Source of the DNA: Solanum dulcamara
Lineage: Eukaryota; Streptophyta; Magnoliopsida; Solanales; Solanaceae
NCBI RefSeq assembly: GCF_947179165.1
Contig: NC_077241.1
Coordinates: 30,561,246 to 30,625,245, forward strand
Length of the DNA stretch: 64,000 bases
Reading direction: 5' to 3'
Of this stretch, positions 32,851 to 45,073 are shown piece by piece. A program made the translations under genes and the position numbers. How positions within the stretch are numbered: the first letter of the stretch is position 1; each line of letters starts with the position of its first letter. The notes under the pieces are model-generated. The model ran no database searches. It worked only from the letters and a program-made list of their open reading frames with translations, and was not told where the DNA came from.

Positions 32851-33187
32851 TGCCTCCTTCCGCCTCTCCTGTTGGTTCGTAATCTCGTCTTACTTTAGAA
32901 GCCTATGTAATCCTTACTACGTAAGCTCAACATGTAATCTAGTGGCTTAATTATGTAAGTCGTCCAAGTTGGTAGATTACGTAGGTAAGTCGAGTCCTAC
33001 GACTTGTTATTTTGGCCTCCAATTCCTTCCGGATTCTTATGACTCTATTTCCAACCTTCTCTACTATGGGGTATCATATTCTCCCTTCCTTAGAGTCGTT
33101 TGATAGTGTCATAGCTTATACGGCTCACATGATAGTGTCTAAAGAACTTAAGAAGACATTCCGAGCTCGAGAGTGTGGGGTGTAACA

Positions 33188-33855
33188 TACGTGCATGAAA
33201 AATTCTGTAACATATCAAACATCCCTTAGATATCATCATAAAGCATGTTCAAGATCCCCTAGGTATAGGAGCTTACACATCCCAACACTATTTAACCTAT
33301 AGGAGGCTCAAGGGTCGTAGTTCAACTACTTCCAGGCCTTTATCATTGAAAAGTGGGTACAAGTCATGAGTTACATTTAAAATCTATAAATGGGGCTATA
33401 TCCAAATCCATGTCCTATAGAACCTTTAGTCTAGTCCTTCTCAAAACAGGAAAAGACAAGCTTTACATGCACTACTTCCTATCACATGGAAGACTTGAAA
33501 AGTAATGACTCAACTTGTTACAGGAGTTCTAATCAGTAGGAAGTGAACCAGAGTCTTAACTCACCCTCAGAGTTTTAAGAGTGGAATAACTTCAAACTTC
33601 ATATACAAAATACGTAAATCTAAGTCGTGCCAAAGGAGAGGAAGAATAACTTTACATACACTACTTCTCAGTATATAAAATACTTGAGGAATGGAAGCTT
33701 AACCACTTTAAGAGTATTAACATTCAACTTTGAACACGAATTATGAATCATGAACCATGTTCAGAGCTCATGAATAGAGTTACCCCAAGCTTCATACACA
33801 TATCACTTGTCACTTAGATCTAACACATGCCCAAAAGAAAGAACATATAGGCTTT
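33188..33855 (-). mobile_element. Right part of solo LTR J, tandem copy 1
   Basis: Starts with TACGT, repeats 26397-27064 with few changes, and ends at the duplication junction. Confidence 0.88.
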
Positions 33856-34883
33856 AGGATGTTACTTTCTTTCGGATCTAAGATCGTGCGATAGAGCTGA
33901 GTCATAGGGAGTGAAATTCCTCATATAAACTTATGATTTTAGCAGGAGGACCACATTGATAGAAGCAATCAACTGACGATATTGGAAGTTACACCGCACG
34001 CAGGTAAGCAAAGGCACAAAAGACATAATTAGGTAAGGTATTGAAATGTGATTGACATATATAATTGAAAAGTGAAAGGAATAGTAAGCAGGAAAGTGTA
34101 ACAGGTATAGTTCTAATGGACATAAGAGGTAAGTCCATTTCCATACTATTAATTGCGGGCGACCTATATGGCTGCGAGATGGGATTATATGACTATACAT
34201 ATGTGCCCTATGTGGCTGCTATATGATATGACCTAAATATATATATGCGTGCCCTGTGAGGCACTATTGGCGATTCCTGCGTGCAGGTATTGAGGTAGCA
34301 AGAAATACAGAGGAAACTCTGCCTAAATTTTCCTAGAAATAAGAAGAGAAGCAGATATAGGACTGTAGTATGTCTTGGAAGGTCGTTCCCAAAATAATAA
34401 TGAGATTTGATTAAACTACGAGTGTGGCTGACCTCAAGAAATGAGTTAATTGCTTAATTGACGACAATAGAAACTAGGAGATTAATACTGGTATGGTAAA
34501 ACAAATTTGGAAAAGACTTGTGACCCTAAGAAAATGATTTAGGGAAGACTGATAGTTCTAGATAGAATGATACATTAAGGCACCGATGGAAGTGGCACAC
34601 AAGGATAAACTATGATAAGTTATAGTTAAAATAAGTAACAATATGATGAAGACGAGAGTAGAAGGGACAAAGGATGGTGACAAATGTGAAGTATTAATAA
34701 GATAGCTTGTGAGACATTAAGGATAAGACTAACTAAAAAGGGTAAGCAACCCATAGTAAGAATCATGAAGAATGTTAAACAGTGTTATACTATAGGATTG
34801 AATGCGAATAAGATACTATGTGAATATAACGAAGATCGTTATGAGAGTAAGGAAAGCCTAGTAAAGAAGTAATTGAAGGATAC
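33856..34883 (+). mobile_element. Element H internal leader module, tandem copy 2
   Basis: Repeat of 27065-28092 with scattered substitutions. The CCCT(A/G)TGTGGCTGC and AGAGGAAACTCTGCC motifs are present at 34207 and 34307. Confidence 0.8.
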
Positions 34884-35962
34884 TGTCATGACCCAACCTC
34901 GTAGGCTGTGACTGGGGTCCGACCTGGACCCTCGTGTACCTATCTATCGACTATAGTCAAATTGGACTATGTATAACGTGATACTGCTCACAAAAACCTC
35001 AATAGGTTAAAACTTTTTCATGTGCATATAGCCTTCTAAATATAGGAACCAAATACATGAACCCAATGGATGATAAAATATTCATACATGTATAGCCTCT
35101 TTCATTTTCATCATGTCATGAAAGGGAAAGCCAGCCGACAAGGCTGCCATAACATAATAGCTTTTCTAACATATCGTATAGGCATAACTGAAATAAACTC
35201 CTAAACAACCCGCACATATATGTCTACAAGCCTCTAAGAATAGGAACGACAACATATAGAGGGACAGGTCCCCCGCCGTACCCCTACAAAAACAAATATA
35301 TACATCACAGGACCAGTACCCAAAATCTAGGCTTCAAAACAGTGGAGCACTTCCAACATAGCTGAGCGGAAATCCTAAGCTGGCGGATCTACAAAATGAA
35401 CATCTGTACCTGTGGTCATGAAATGGAGCCCCCCAGAGAAAGGGGGGTCAACACGATATATGTACTGAGTATATAAGCATACATAACTGAGATAACAATT
35501 GAAACAGGGATGGAAAAAACCAAGTATAGCATTTAATAGGGTACTGTACCCGCGTCTCATATAATAAAGTCATATATACCATTATCACATACCATATCTG
35601 GCCCGCTCAGGGACTCGGTGTTACAAACACATCATCTATCATGATAAGCATATGCACATTGTTAGCACTATAGAACGTACAACCCGATCTATATATTTAG
35701 CAAGCACATGCCGAGGAACGATTGCCCGATCCATATACCGCATGATAATACCGTGGTACGATGGCCCGATCCATATATTACATGATGATGCCGAGGTACG
35801 ATGGCCCAATTCGTATAATGCATAATAATACCGTGGTACGATGGCCTGATCTATATAATGTATAATCTATCTTGGAACGTACGACCCGATCCATACATAG
35901 CAAAATGTGTCGAGGTACGTTCGGCCCGATCCATATATATATATATCATAATGCATATACGT
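34884..35962 (-). mobile_element. Left part of solo LTR J, tandem copy 2
   Basis: Repeat of 28093-29167, ending in TACGT (35958-35962). Confidence 0.88.
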
Positions 35963-38900
35963 TGTCACGACCCAACCCCGTAGGCCGTGACTGGGATCTG
36001 ACCTGGACCCCCCCTCCCGTATACCTAACTATCAACTATGGTTAAATTGAACTGTAAATAAAATAATATCATGTAATAGATCTCCATTGGGAGATAACAT
36101 TTTCATAAACCTGTAGCCCTTTTCGTTTGTATCGTAACATAAAAGGGAATACAAGACGACAAGGCAGGACAGAGACCCCGCTGTAGAGGCATAATTGAGA
36201 CCACTTACGCTTAACCCACATACACGTGACTACAGACCTCTAAGAATAGTAACTGCAACATATGGCGGGATAGGGCCCCCGCCGTACCCTTAAGTGTACA
36301 AACATTTACATTAAGTGACTAGTATAAAAAATTAGGCTCTAGAATAATAAAGCACTACTAATATAGCTGAGAGGAACTCCTAAACTGATGGATCTCCAGA
36401 ATAGACATCTGTACCTGTGGGCATGAAATGCAGCCCCTCAAAAAAAGAGGGGTCAGTACAATATATGTACTGAGTATATAAAGCATAATGCATCATAACT
36501 GAGAGAACAACTAAAATAGGGATGCAGGGAACCAGTATAATAGTTAATAAGGCACTATACCTGCATCTTATAACATAAGGGCGTGTACACCATCTTTATA
36601 TATTATATCCGACCCGCTAAAGGACTCGGTGTTACCATGTCATCGTATACGGTATTATGTCATATGTTACAATTACATTATTATGTTTTCACATGCATGC
36701 CTATCTATCCTTACATATCATACCATACCCGGCCTTGTATGGGTCTCGGTATTATAATCATATCATCACATACCGTACCCGGCCCATTAGGGGACTCGGT
36801 ATTATTATCATATCATCATATACTATACCCGGCCCTTTAGGGGTCTCGGTGTTATAATCATATCATCATATACCATACCCGGCCCATTAGGGGACTCAGT
36901 GTTATAATCATATCATTATATACCATACTCGGCCCTTTGGGGGACTCGCTGTTATCATCATATCATCATATACCGTACCCGGCCCTTTAGGGGACTTAGT
37001 GTTATCATCATATCATCATATATAAGTAGATCATTATCTGAGACTAACTAGGGTAATCATATTAAACTATCATTCGTGGATCAGGATAATAATCATCTCA
37101 GGTGCCCTTTGAGTGCCACTAGGGCTATATAAGTCTTAGGAATTATAGACATATTTTAGGGCAATGCCAATCGGCTTAAGGAAATCATAAACATCTGTCA
37201 TCACGGAGTCCTTAGGAATAGGAGCTCTAAGTCCCACTATTAATTGATATATAGACGGTTCAGGGAAGGTAGCTCAACTACGATGAGAGTTTTCCTGCCA
37301 AGGAGTGAATATGAGACATATAGCGTATTCGGTGCTTAAGAATGGACTTACTCTAGAGCTCGTGTCATGTATCATTTTATTTAAGACATGTCAAAAGAAA
37401 GAGAGGGTGGGCCTCACCTGTTTGTCCCTTCCTATCCCAAAGGAGTTTGAGAGAATAATTCACCTATAGTAGGCGTCCTAGTGTTTAGTAGTGGATACGA
37501 ATCAGGAGGTATGATTGGGGCCTTATGAATGGGATTATCCCTACTTGCATACGCAGATATACATATTGAACTTCTATCAATGATATGCCAAGAGAAGGGA
37601 AGGATAGCCTTACATACTCATCACTTCCTAACGTATGGAAAGCTTGAGAAGCCCTAGTTCAATTACTGTAAGAGTGATTTCATCAAAGAGTACGTAAGAA
37701 CTGTGAATTACACTTGGCATTTAAAGTATATTTACCCTCAAGTTCATAACATTCACTATTTAACTTGAAGACATGCCGAAAGAAGGAAACGTTAGCTTTA
37801 CATACACTACTTTTCAGCATATAGAAGACTTGAGGGATGGGAGCTTAACTACTTTAGGAGTTTTAACATTTAGAAGTGAGCATGAATTATGAATCATGAA
37901 TAATATTCAGAGCTCGTGAATAGAATTACCCCAGGATTCATACATATATCATTTGTCACTTAAATCTAAGACATGCCCAAAAGAAAAGAGAGACAGGTTT
38001 TACATACTTTTGCCAATAATATGGCAAAAGAACAGTTCACATACCTTGTCTGAATTATTCCTTATCCTGTTTGCCTCGCCGTCCTTTGAACCTATTCAAC
38101 ATGAAATTAATATGAATATCAACCCATTTTAACTTTCCAGCACCCTAGGTTACACCTTAGTATTAATGGAGTCTATTTCCTTAGTCGTTTCCCCGACTAG
38201 TTCTTTTATTCGCTAAGGCGTTGACGAAAATTAGGCAGCACCTCCCCTATAATGTGCCCTATTCAAATTTCCAATTAGGCCCCTAAGACCTACAGCCAAC
38301 CAACAACAACAACCTGCAGCAACTCACATCAACAATATTGAACATAAACTCGAAATGACTTATTCAAAAATACGATATCACAATAGGGCGTCTAGCCTTT
38401 ATTTTGTAACGCCTTTAACTATACGAAATGAGGGGTCATGTGGCTTCAACTAACAGAACCCTAACCCACATTAGAACATATTTAGGCCCTGCAACAACAC
38501 ATCACACCCCTGCAGCAGCACCTTACACGAACAACACTATACTTCGATGACAATTTAACTATAGCGATGCCAATTTAGTTTATTTCGAACGTCGAGCATT
38601 TCTACGACATTCTTAAACATACAGCAGAATACAAGGGGTGTAATACACCATATAAAAACATCATAAACTTCAAATTGAAAGTAAAGATCTTACCTTTCCC
38701 AAAATTGTCCAAAACCCGTAACAATATCATAAACTCCAATTTGAAAGGGAAGCCCTTACCTTGCCCGAAACTCGTCAAACTTGCCTCGGAAGTTCCTTTA
38801 GCATGCCTAAAATTTTGTGGCTGTTTTCTAACGTTTTGGTCTGCTCCAAACCATAAATTTCATTACTAACACCCTCATAACATCTTGTTACAAACTAGAT

Positions 38901-40130
38901 GATTAATTTCAAAACGCGAATTTTGGGCAGCCTACTATCTTGTATTGTCGCTTAGTGTCGAAGGGGTAATTGAAGGAAACAGGATTTGTATCCTCAATGA
39001 AAGTTATATACATGTGTCTTAGGGTCGCATAAAATTTCGAATTAACCCTACAAAAATTTTGTACAAAACGATATGCCCAAAATACCAACAATAGTCCTTG
39101 TAGAATTTTCTAAAACGAAATTTGGGCAACAGCTCCCCCATTCTTCACCACCCTTTTTCGAGCATAAAAAAGCAAAATGGGGTTTTAGAGTCTAAATTAA
39201 AGTTATATGCATATGAAATATATTTCCAAAACATCTTGAATCACTTGAAACTAAGCCTTACACAAGGAGTTATACTTGTATTACTAACAACAGTTTAATT
39301 CAAAAACGGGTCTGTTCCCTAGCATTTTCTCTTTAAGCTTCTCTTAGTTTTCCAAGTGTAGAACTCAAAATATGGTTCTTTAGGCATCGTAATATACATA
39401 TATACACCTCCACGTAGTTGAGGAACACCGTAGATAATTAATTGACAGAAAAAAATTTGGAGACTTACCTTCTTCTAGGTGCTGTCGTAGCTCCTCTCTT
39501 CTCCCTCTTAACTTTTCTCTCAATATTTAAGTGTAGGAAAGGATGAACAATGAAGTTCCTAGTCATCCATACATATGTATATATGCCTTTTTGGAGAGTG
39601 ACACGTGGCAGCCCCTAAGGGTGACACGTGTCATACCTTTAGGCAGCCACATCACCTCATGCAACCAATCACACGCTACCATGTGGTGATGTGGGACCTA
39701 TATAAAGTATGTGTGTCACCTACTTGGTCCAAGTAGGTGCATCACCTACTTAGTCAAAGTAGGTGCATCACCTGCTTGCTTCCGAGTAGGTGCTACGCCT
39801 CCTTGCGCCTCTCCCGTGGGTTCATAATCTCGTCTTACTTTAGGAGCCTATGTAATCCTTGATACGTAAGCTCAACATGTACTCTAGTGGCTTAGTTATG
39901 TAAGTCGTCCAAGTTGGTAGCTTACGTAGGTAAGTCGAGTCCTACGACTTGTTACTTGGCCTCCAATTCCTTCCGGATTCTTATGACTTTATTTCTAACC
40001 TTTTCTACTATGGGGTATCACATTCTGCCTTCCTTAGAGTCATTTGATAGTATCGTAGCTTCTCCGGCTCACATGATAGTGTCTAAGGAACTTAAGAAGA
40101 CATTCCGAGCTCGAGAGTACGGGTGTAACA
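35963..40130 (-). mobile_element. Solo LTR K, copy 2 (4,168 bp), TSD TACGT
   Basis: Same limits as copy 1, with TACGT on both sides (35958-35962, 40131-40135). It carries about 186 bases (about 38720-38905) and a ~40-base stretch (about 38950-38990) missing from copy 1. The 186-base block partly repeats the preceding ATAAACTTCAAATTG...CTTACC sequence, so it is an internal duplication or a deletion in copy 1. Confidence 0.92.
36725..37020. repeat. ~60-bp minisatellite in solo LTR K copy 2
   Basis: Counterpart of 29930-30225. Unit number is about the same, with point differences. Confidence 0.8.
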
Positions 40131-42727
40131 TACGTGCACGCAAAATTCTGTAACATATCAAACATCCCATAGATATCATCATAAAGCATGTTCAAGAGCC
40201 CCTAGGTATAGGAGCTTACACATCCCAACACTATTCAACCTATAGGAGGCTCAAGGGTCGTAGTTCAACTACTTCCAGGCCTTTATCATTCAAAATTGGG
40301 TACAAGTCATTAGTTACATCCAAAATCTATAAATGGGGCTATATCCAAATCCATGTCCTATAGAACCTTTAGTCTAGTCCTTCTCGAAAGAGGAAAAGAC
40401 AAGCTTTTCATGCACCACTTCCTATCACATGGAAGACTTGAAAAGTAATTACTCAACTTGTTATAGGAGTTCTTATCAGTAGGAAGTGAACCAGAGTCTT
40501 AACTCACCCTCAGAGTTTTAAGAGTGGAATAACTTCAAACTTCATATACAAAATACTTAAATCTAAGTCGTGCCAAAGGAGAGGAAGAATAAATTTACAT
40601 ACACTACTTCTCAGTATATAGAATACTTGAGGAATGGAAGCTTAACCACTTTAAGAGTCTTAACATTCAACTGTGAACACGAATTATGAATCATGAACCA
40701 TGTTCAGAGCTCATGAATAGAGTTACCCCAAGCTTCATACACATATCACTTGTCACTTAGATCTAACACATGCCCAAAAGAAAGAACAGATAGGCTTTAC
40801 ATATTTATACCAAAACATGCCAAAAGAAGGAATAACTTTGCATACCTCTTATGAGTTACTCTTTATCACATTCGCCTCGTCGTACTTTGAACCTATTCAA
40901 TATGAAATTAATACGAATATCAACCACTCTTAACTTTCCAGCATCTTAGGTTGTACCTTAGTATTCATGGAACCTATTTCCTTGTTCGTCTCCTCAACTA
41001 GTTCTTTAATTAGTTAGGGCGTTAACGAAAATTGGGCAGCACCTCCCCTATAAAGGGCCCTATCCGAATTTCCAATTACATCCCTAATCACTACAGCCAA
41101 CCAACAACAACACCCTGCAGCATATACATATAAAACATGGCGACCTCATGAACCAAAGCTCCAAACAACTTAGCTGAAAATTACGACACCAAAATAGGGT
41201 TTCTAGTCATTATTTTGTAAAGCCTTTATTTATAGGAAACGAGGGGTCGTGTGTCTATTAAAATCTGAAACCACACCCCTTTTAGAAACCATCTAGTCCC
41301 TGCACCAACCCCCCACACACCTGCAGCAGTACACCACAAGCACAACACTTTACTTCGATGATAATTCAACTATAGGGATTCCAATTTAGTTTATTTCGAA
41401 CGTCAAGCATCTCTATGATGTTTTCACATTTGCAGCTACTTAAACCACATATAATGCACTTATTAAAAATACCATAAACTCCAAATTAAGAAGAGAAACC
41501 TTACCTTATCCTAAACTTGTCAAAATTATCAAATCGCTAATTCTGGACAACCTACTGTCTTGTATTGTCAGTTAGTTTCGAAGGGGTAATTGAGGGAAAC
41601 AGGATTTGTGTCCTCAATGAAAGTTATAGACATGTGTCTTAGGGTTGCATAAAATTTTGAATTAACCCTACAGAAATTTTGTACAAAACGATATGCCCAA
41701 AATACAAACAACAGTCCTTGTAGAATTTCTAAAATGAAATCTGGGCAGCAGCTCCCCCATGCTTTACCACCCTCTTTCAAGAAGAGAAAAGAAAAACTGG
41801 GTTTTAGAGTCTAAATGAAAGTTATATCCCTATGAAATAGCTTTACAAAATATCTTGAATCACTTGAAACGCCTGACACAAGGAGTTATACTTGTATTAC
41901 TAAGAGCAGTTTAATTCAAAAACGGGTCTGTTCCTTAGCGTTTTCTCTTTAAGCTTCTCTTAGTTTTCCTAGTGTAGAACTGAAAATATGGTTCCGTAGT
42001 CATCGTAATATACATATATACATCTCCAAGTAGTTGAGGAACACCATAGATAATTAATTGATGGATAAAAAATTAGAGACTTACCGGTATCCTTCTAGGT
42101 GCTGCCGTAGCTCCTCTCTTCTCTCTCATAACTTTTCTCTCAATTTTTAAGTGTAGCAAAGGATGAACAATGAAGTTCCTAGTCATCCATACATATATAT
42201 ATATGCCTTTTTAGAGAGTGACATATGGTAGCCCCTAAGGGTGACACGTGTCACACCCTTAGGAAGCCACGTTACCTCATGCAACCAATCACATGCTGCC
42301 ACGTGGCGATGTGGGACCCACCTCAAGTAGGTGTGTCACCTACTTGGTCCAAGTAGGTGTATCACCTGCTTGCTTCCGAGTAGGTGCTACGCCTCCTTCC
42401 GCCTCTCCCGTGGATTCATAATCTCGTCTTACTTTAGGAGCCTATGTAATCCTTGCTACATAAGCTTAACATGTACTCTAGTGGCTTAGTTATGTAAGTC
42501 GTCCAAGTTGGTAGCTTACGTAGGTAAGTTGAGTCCTACGACTTGTTATTTTGGCCTCCAGCTGATTTCAAATCCTTATAGACCTATTTCCAACCTTCAC
42601 TCTTAAAGGGCGTCACGTCCTCCCTTCCTTAGAGTTAATTAATCATGTTATAGATAATATGGGTCACGAGAAAACTTTCAAGAAGCTTAAAAAGACGTTT
42701 AGAAGCATAAAGGTATGGGGTATAATA
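40131..42727 (-). mobile_element. Right part of solo LTR J (uninterrupted copy)
   Basis: Starts with the TACGT copy, repeats the J part of the tandem units to about 40798, then continues through the rest of a normal LTR: G-box (about 42240), TATA run (about 42193-42206), hairpin block (42325-42370). It ends AAGGTATGGGGTATAATA (LTR start mutated from TGTTACACC). The following 5 bases GATAC (42728-42732) match GATAC at 28088-28092 and 34879-34883, fixing J as a ~3.67 kb solo LTR. Confidence 0.9.
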
Positions 42728-43550
42728 GATACGAGGTGATTTAGGAAGAATAGAAGGACAACTAGTGAACGGATAAGAAGGACTTGCACTACTTTATAGG
42801 GAGAGTTCAGAATAAAAGGTCAAAGGGTAGCGAAAGTGAAAACGAGTGACAAGATAGGATGAATACCAGAAATGACTAGTATACTAAGAGTAGATAGAGA
42901 TAAACAAGAAATATTTTTGAAAACAAGAAAGGAAGGTCATGTCAAACTAATGTTTTCCGGAGGATAAAGGAGTAACATGGAAATCCTTGTACACAAAAAC
43001 AAATGGACATAGACAAGAGGAGTGAAAGGATTACAAAGGGAGGCACTCAAGATAGATGTGATTAATTAAGTATGAGTATCGAACGAAAAGGGAAATAGAC
43101 AGTTATGAACAGAAGGTATAGTATGATAAAGAAGTGATAAGATAAGGCCACTACTACAATAAAGTTGATATGGTTTTAAGAAGGATTAGAAGTGAGCCTT
43201 AAGAAAATAACAAAGATGAAAGCTCATGAGGCATAAAGAAGTATTGGGTATACATTACTCCATTTTGGAGATTAGTGAGATCCTGCAAGGAGAGGGAATA
43301 TCGATTTACAGAGCAACTCCTGCATTATGAGGTTATTATATGAATAAGTGGTATCCACTGGAATTAGGCTAGTGTTATGATGAAGCTCGAAACATGGATC
43401 ATTAAAGTATAAGTGCTCCCGAGTGGAGAATTTGAATCGATCATGGGCATGAGCCAAGTACTGATTAGGATGAATGAAATATGGCTTTGAATACACTGCT
43501 ACATTATGGATGTTACTCGAGTACCAACCATTAGATAATGTAGAAACTAG
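42728..43550 (+). mobile_element. Element H internal region, right of solo LTR J
   Basis: No usable frame. From about 43140 it aligns with element E (50640-51020) and with the reverse of element I (1540-1830): GCGCATGAAGCAGAAAG-like wording, ACAAGTGGTATTCACTGG, GTGCCCCCGAATGGAGAATT and ATGTTACTCGAGTACCAACC. 42733-43140 aligns only weakly. It joins LTR sequence at about 43551 without a PPT, so 3' internal sequence is deleted. Confidence 0.65.
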
Positions 43551-44013
43551 GTAAAGCTTATTATTTCTCTTCTTTTGGCATGTCCTAATTATATGTAAAA
43601 TTTGATATGAGCTCTAGGGTAACTCCACTTTTAAGTCCTAAATGTAATCTGTATCTCTTATTCACTTTTGAATGTCAAACTCTTGTTGTAAGTTGAACTA
43701 TTTTCCTTGAAATCCATAGATTAAGAAGTACTGGATGCATAAGCTCCTAGTCCAAGGACTATGTGATGATGGGTATCCCTGATTCTATGAACTGTTAGTA
43801 TTACTTTAGTACATGTCAAGGGTCCCCGAGATCCTAAGTGATATAGGCCTCAATGGCATTTAGAAGGCACTCGAGATGGCTACACTACTATTCTGGTCCT
43901 CGGATGATAGATTAATCTTCTTACATTGTTGAGTTTGTGATAATGATTTAGATTGTATATGGTTACTCACTACTTGATTCATGTATATTATAATACATCT
44001 TTCACGAGTCTCG
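43551..44013 (+). mobile_element. Plus LTR fragment of element H (3' LTR part), copy 1
   Basis: TAAAGCTTATTATTTCTCTTC onward matches E's LTR at 55515-55985 (CTTTTGGCATGTCCTAATT, GAGCTCTAGGGTAA). It ends at GAGTCTCG where G is inserted. Confidence 0.8.
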
Positions 44014-44358
44014 TGTCACGACCCAACCCTATAGGTCACGACCGAGGTCAGACTTGGACCCTCTGTACACATATCTATCAATTATAGTCACATTGAACTG
44101 TAAATAAAACAATATCATGTAACAGAGCTCCACTGGGCGATAACATTTACATATACCTGTAGCCCTTTATGTTTATATCACAACATGACAGGGCACACAA
44201 GCCGATAAGGCTGCCATAACATAACAACATGTACAATATATCATATAGACCCAGCTAAACTAAACTGACATATACAACCCACATATACATGTCTGCAGAC
44301 CTCTAAAAATATAAACAACAATATATGGCGGGACAGGGCCACCGCCGTACACTTAAAT
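44014..44358 (-). mobile_element. Minus LTR fragment (duplicated end of G LTR)
   Basis: TGTCACGACCCAACCCTATAGG to CACTTAAATG, a duplicate of 45074-45418. Confidence 0.85.
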
Positions 44359-45073
44359 GTCGATTTATAGAGCAACTGCTGCATTATGAGGTTATTAGAA
44401 GAATAAGTGGTATCCACTTGAATTAGGCTAGTGTTATGATGAAGCTCGAAACACAGATCATTAAAGTATAAGTGCTCCCGAGTGGAGAATTTGAACTGAT
44501 CATGGGCACGAGCCAATTACTGATTGGGATGAATGGAATATGGCTTTGAATGCACTGCTACATTATGGATGTTACTCGAGTACCAACCATTAGATAATGT
44601 ATAGACTAGGTAAAGCTTATTATTTCTCTTCCTTTGGCATGTCCTAATTGTAAGTAAAATTTGATATGAGCTCTAGGGTAACTCCACTTTTAAGTCCTAA
44701 ATGTAATTTGTATCTCTTATTCACTTTTGAATGTCAAACTCTTGTTGTAAGTTGAATTATTTTCCTTGAACTCCATATATTTAGAAGTACTGGATGCATA
44801 AGCTCCTAGTCCAAAGACTATGTGATGATGGGTATCCCTGATTCTATGAACTGTTAGTATTACTTTAGTACATGTCAAGGGTCCCCGAGATCCTAAGTGA
44901 TATAGGCCTCAATGGCATTTAGAAGGCACTCGAGATGGCTACACTACTATTCTGGTCCTCGGACGATAGATTAATCTTCTTACATTGTCGAGTTTGTGAT
45001 AATGATTTAGTTTGTATATGGTTACTCACTACTTGATTCATGTATATTATAATACATCTTTCACCGAGTCCCG
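44359..45073 (+). mobile_element. Element H internal and LTR fragment, copy 2
   Basis: Duplicate of 43299-44013. It ends GAGTCCCG, with TCCCG as the presumed left target-site copy of G. Confidence 0.8.

Larger units (their letters stand above)
29168..33187 (-). mobile_element. Solo LTR K, copy 1 (4,020 bp), TSD TACGT
   Basis: Plus reading starts TGTCACGAACCAACCCCGTAGG and ends GTGTGGGGTGTAACA. It is flanked by TACGT at 29163-29167 and at 33188-33192. No internal region is attached, and J continues on both sides. It holds a ~60-bp minisatellite (29930-30225), the hairpin pair (about 29640-29690), G-box/hairpin promoter (32640-32840) and a private 68-base insert (30997-31064). At over 4 kb it is among the longest LTRs in the window. 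Confidence 0.92.
26317..40798. repeat. Tandem duplication, period 6,791 bp (two full units and a truncated one)
   Basis: Unit 1 is 27065-33855 and unit 2 is 33856-40798. Each holds a piece of element H internal sequence, the left part of solo LTR J, all of solo LTR K and the first ~665 bases of the right part of J. A truncated earlier unit (K tail 26317-26396 plus J part 26397-27064) lies on the left. The unit junction (TAGGCTTTAGGATG type, 27061-27070 and 33851-33860) is the same in both copies and shows 3-4 bases of microhomology. At 40798 the sequence instead runs on into intact J. Units look about 97% identical by eye, apart from indels in K. Confidence 0.9.
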
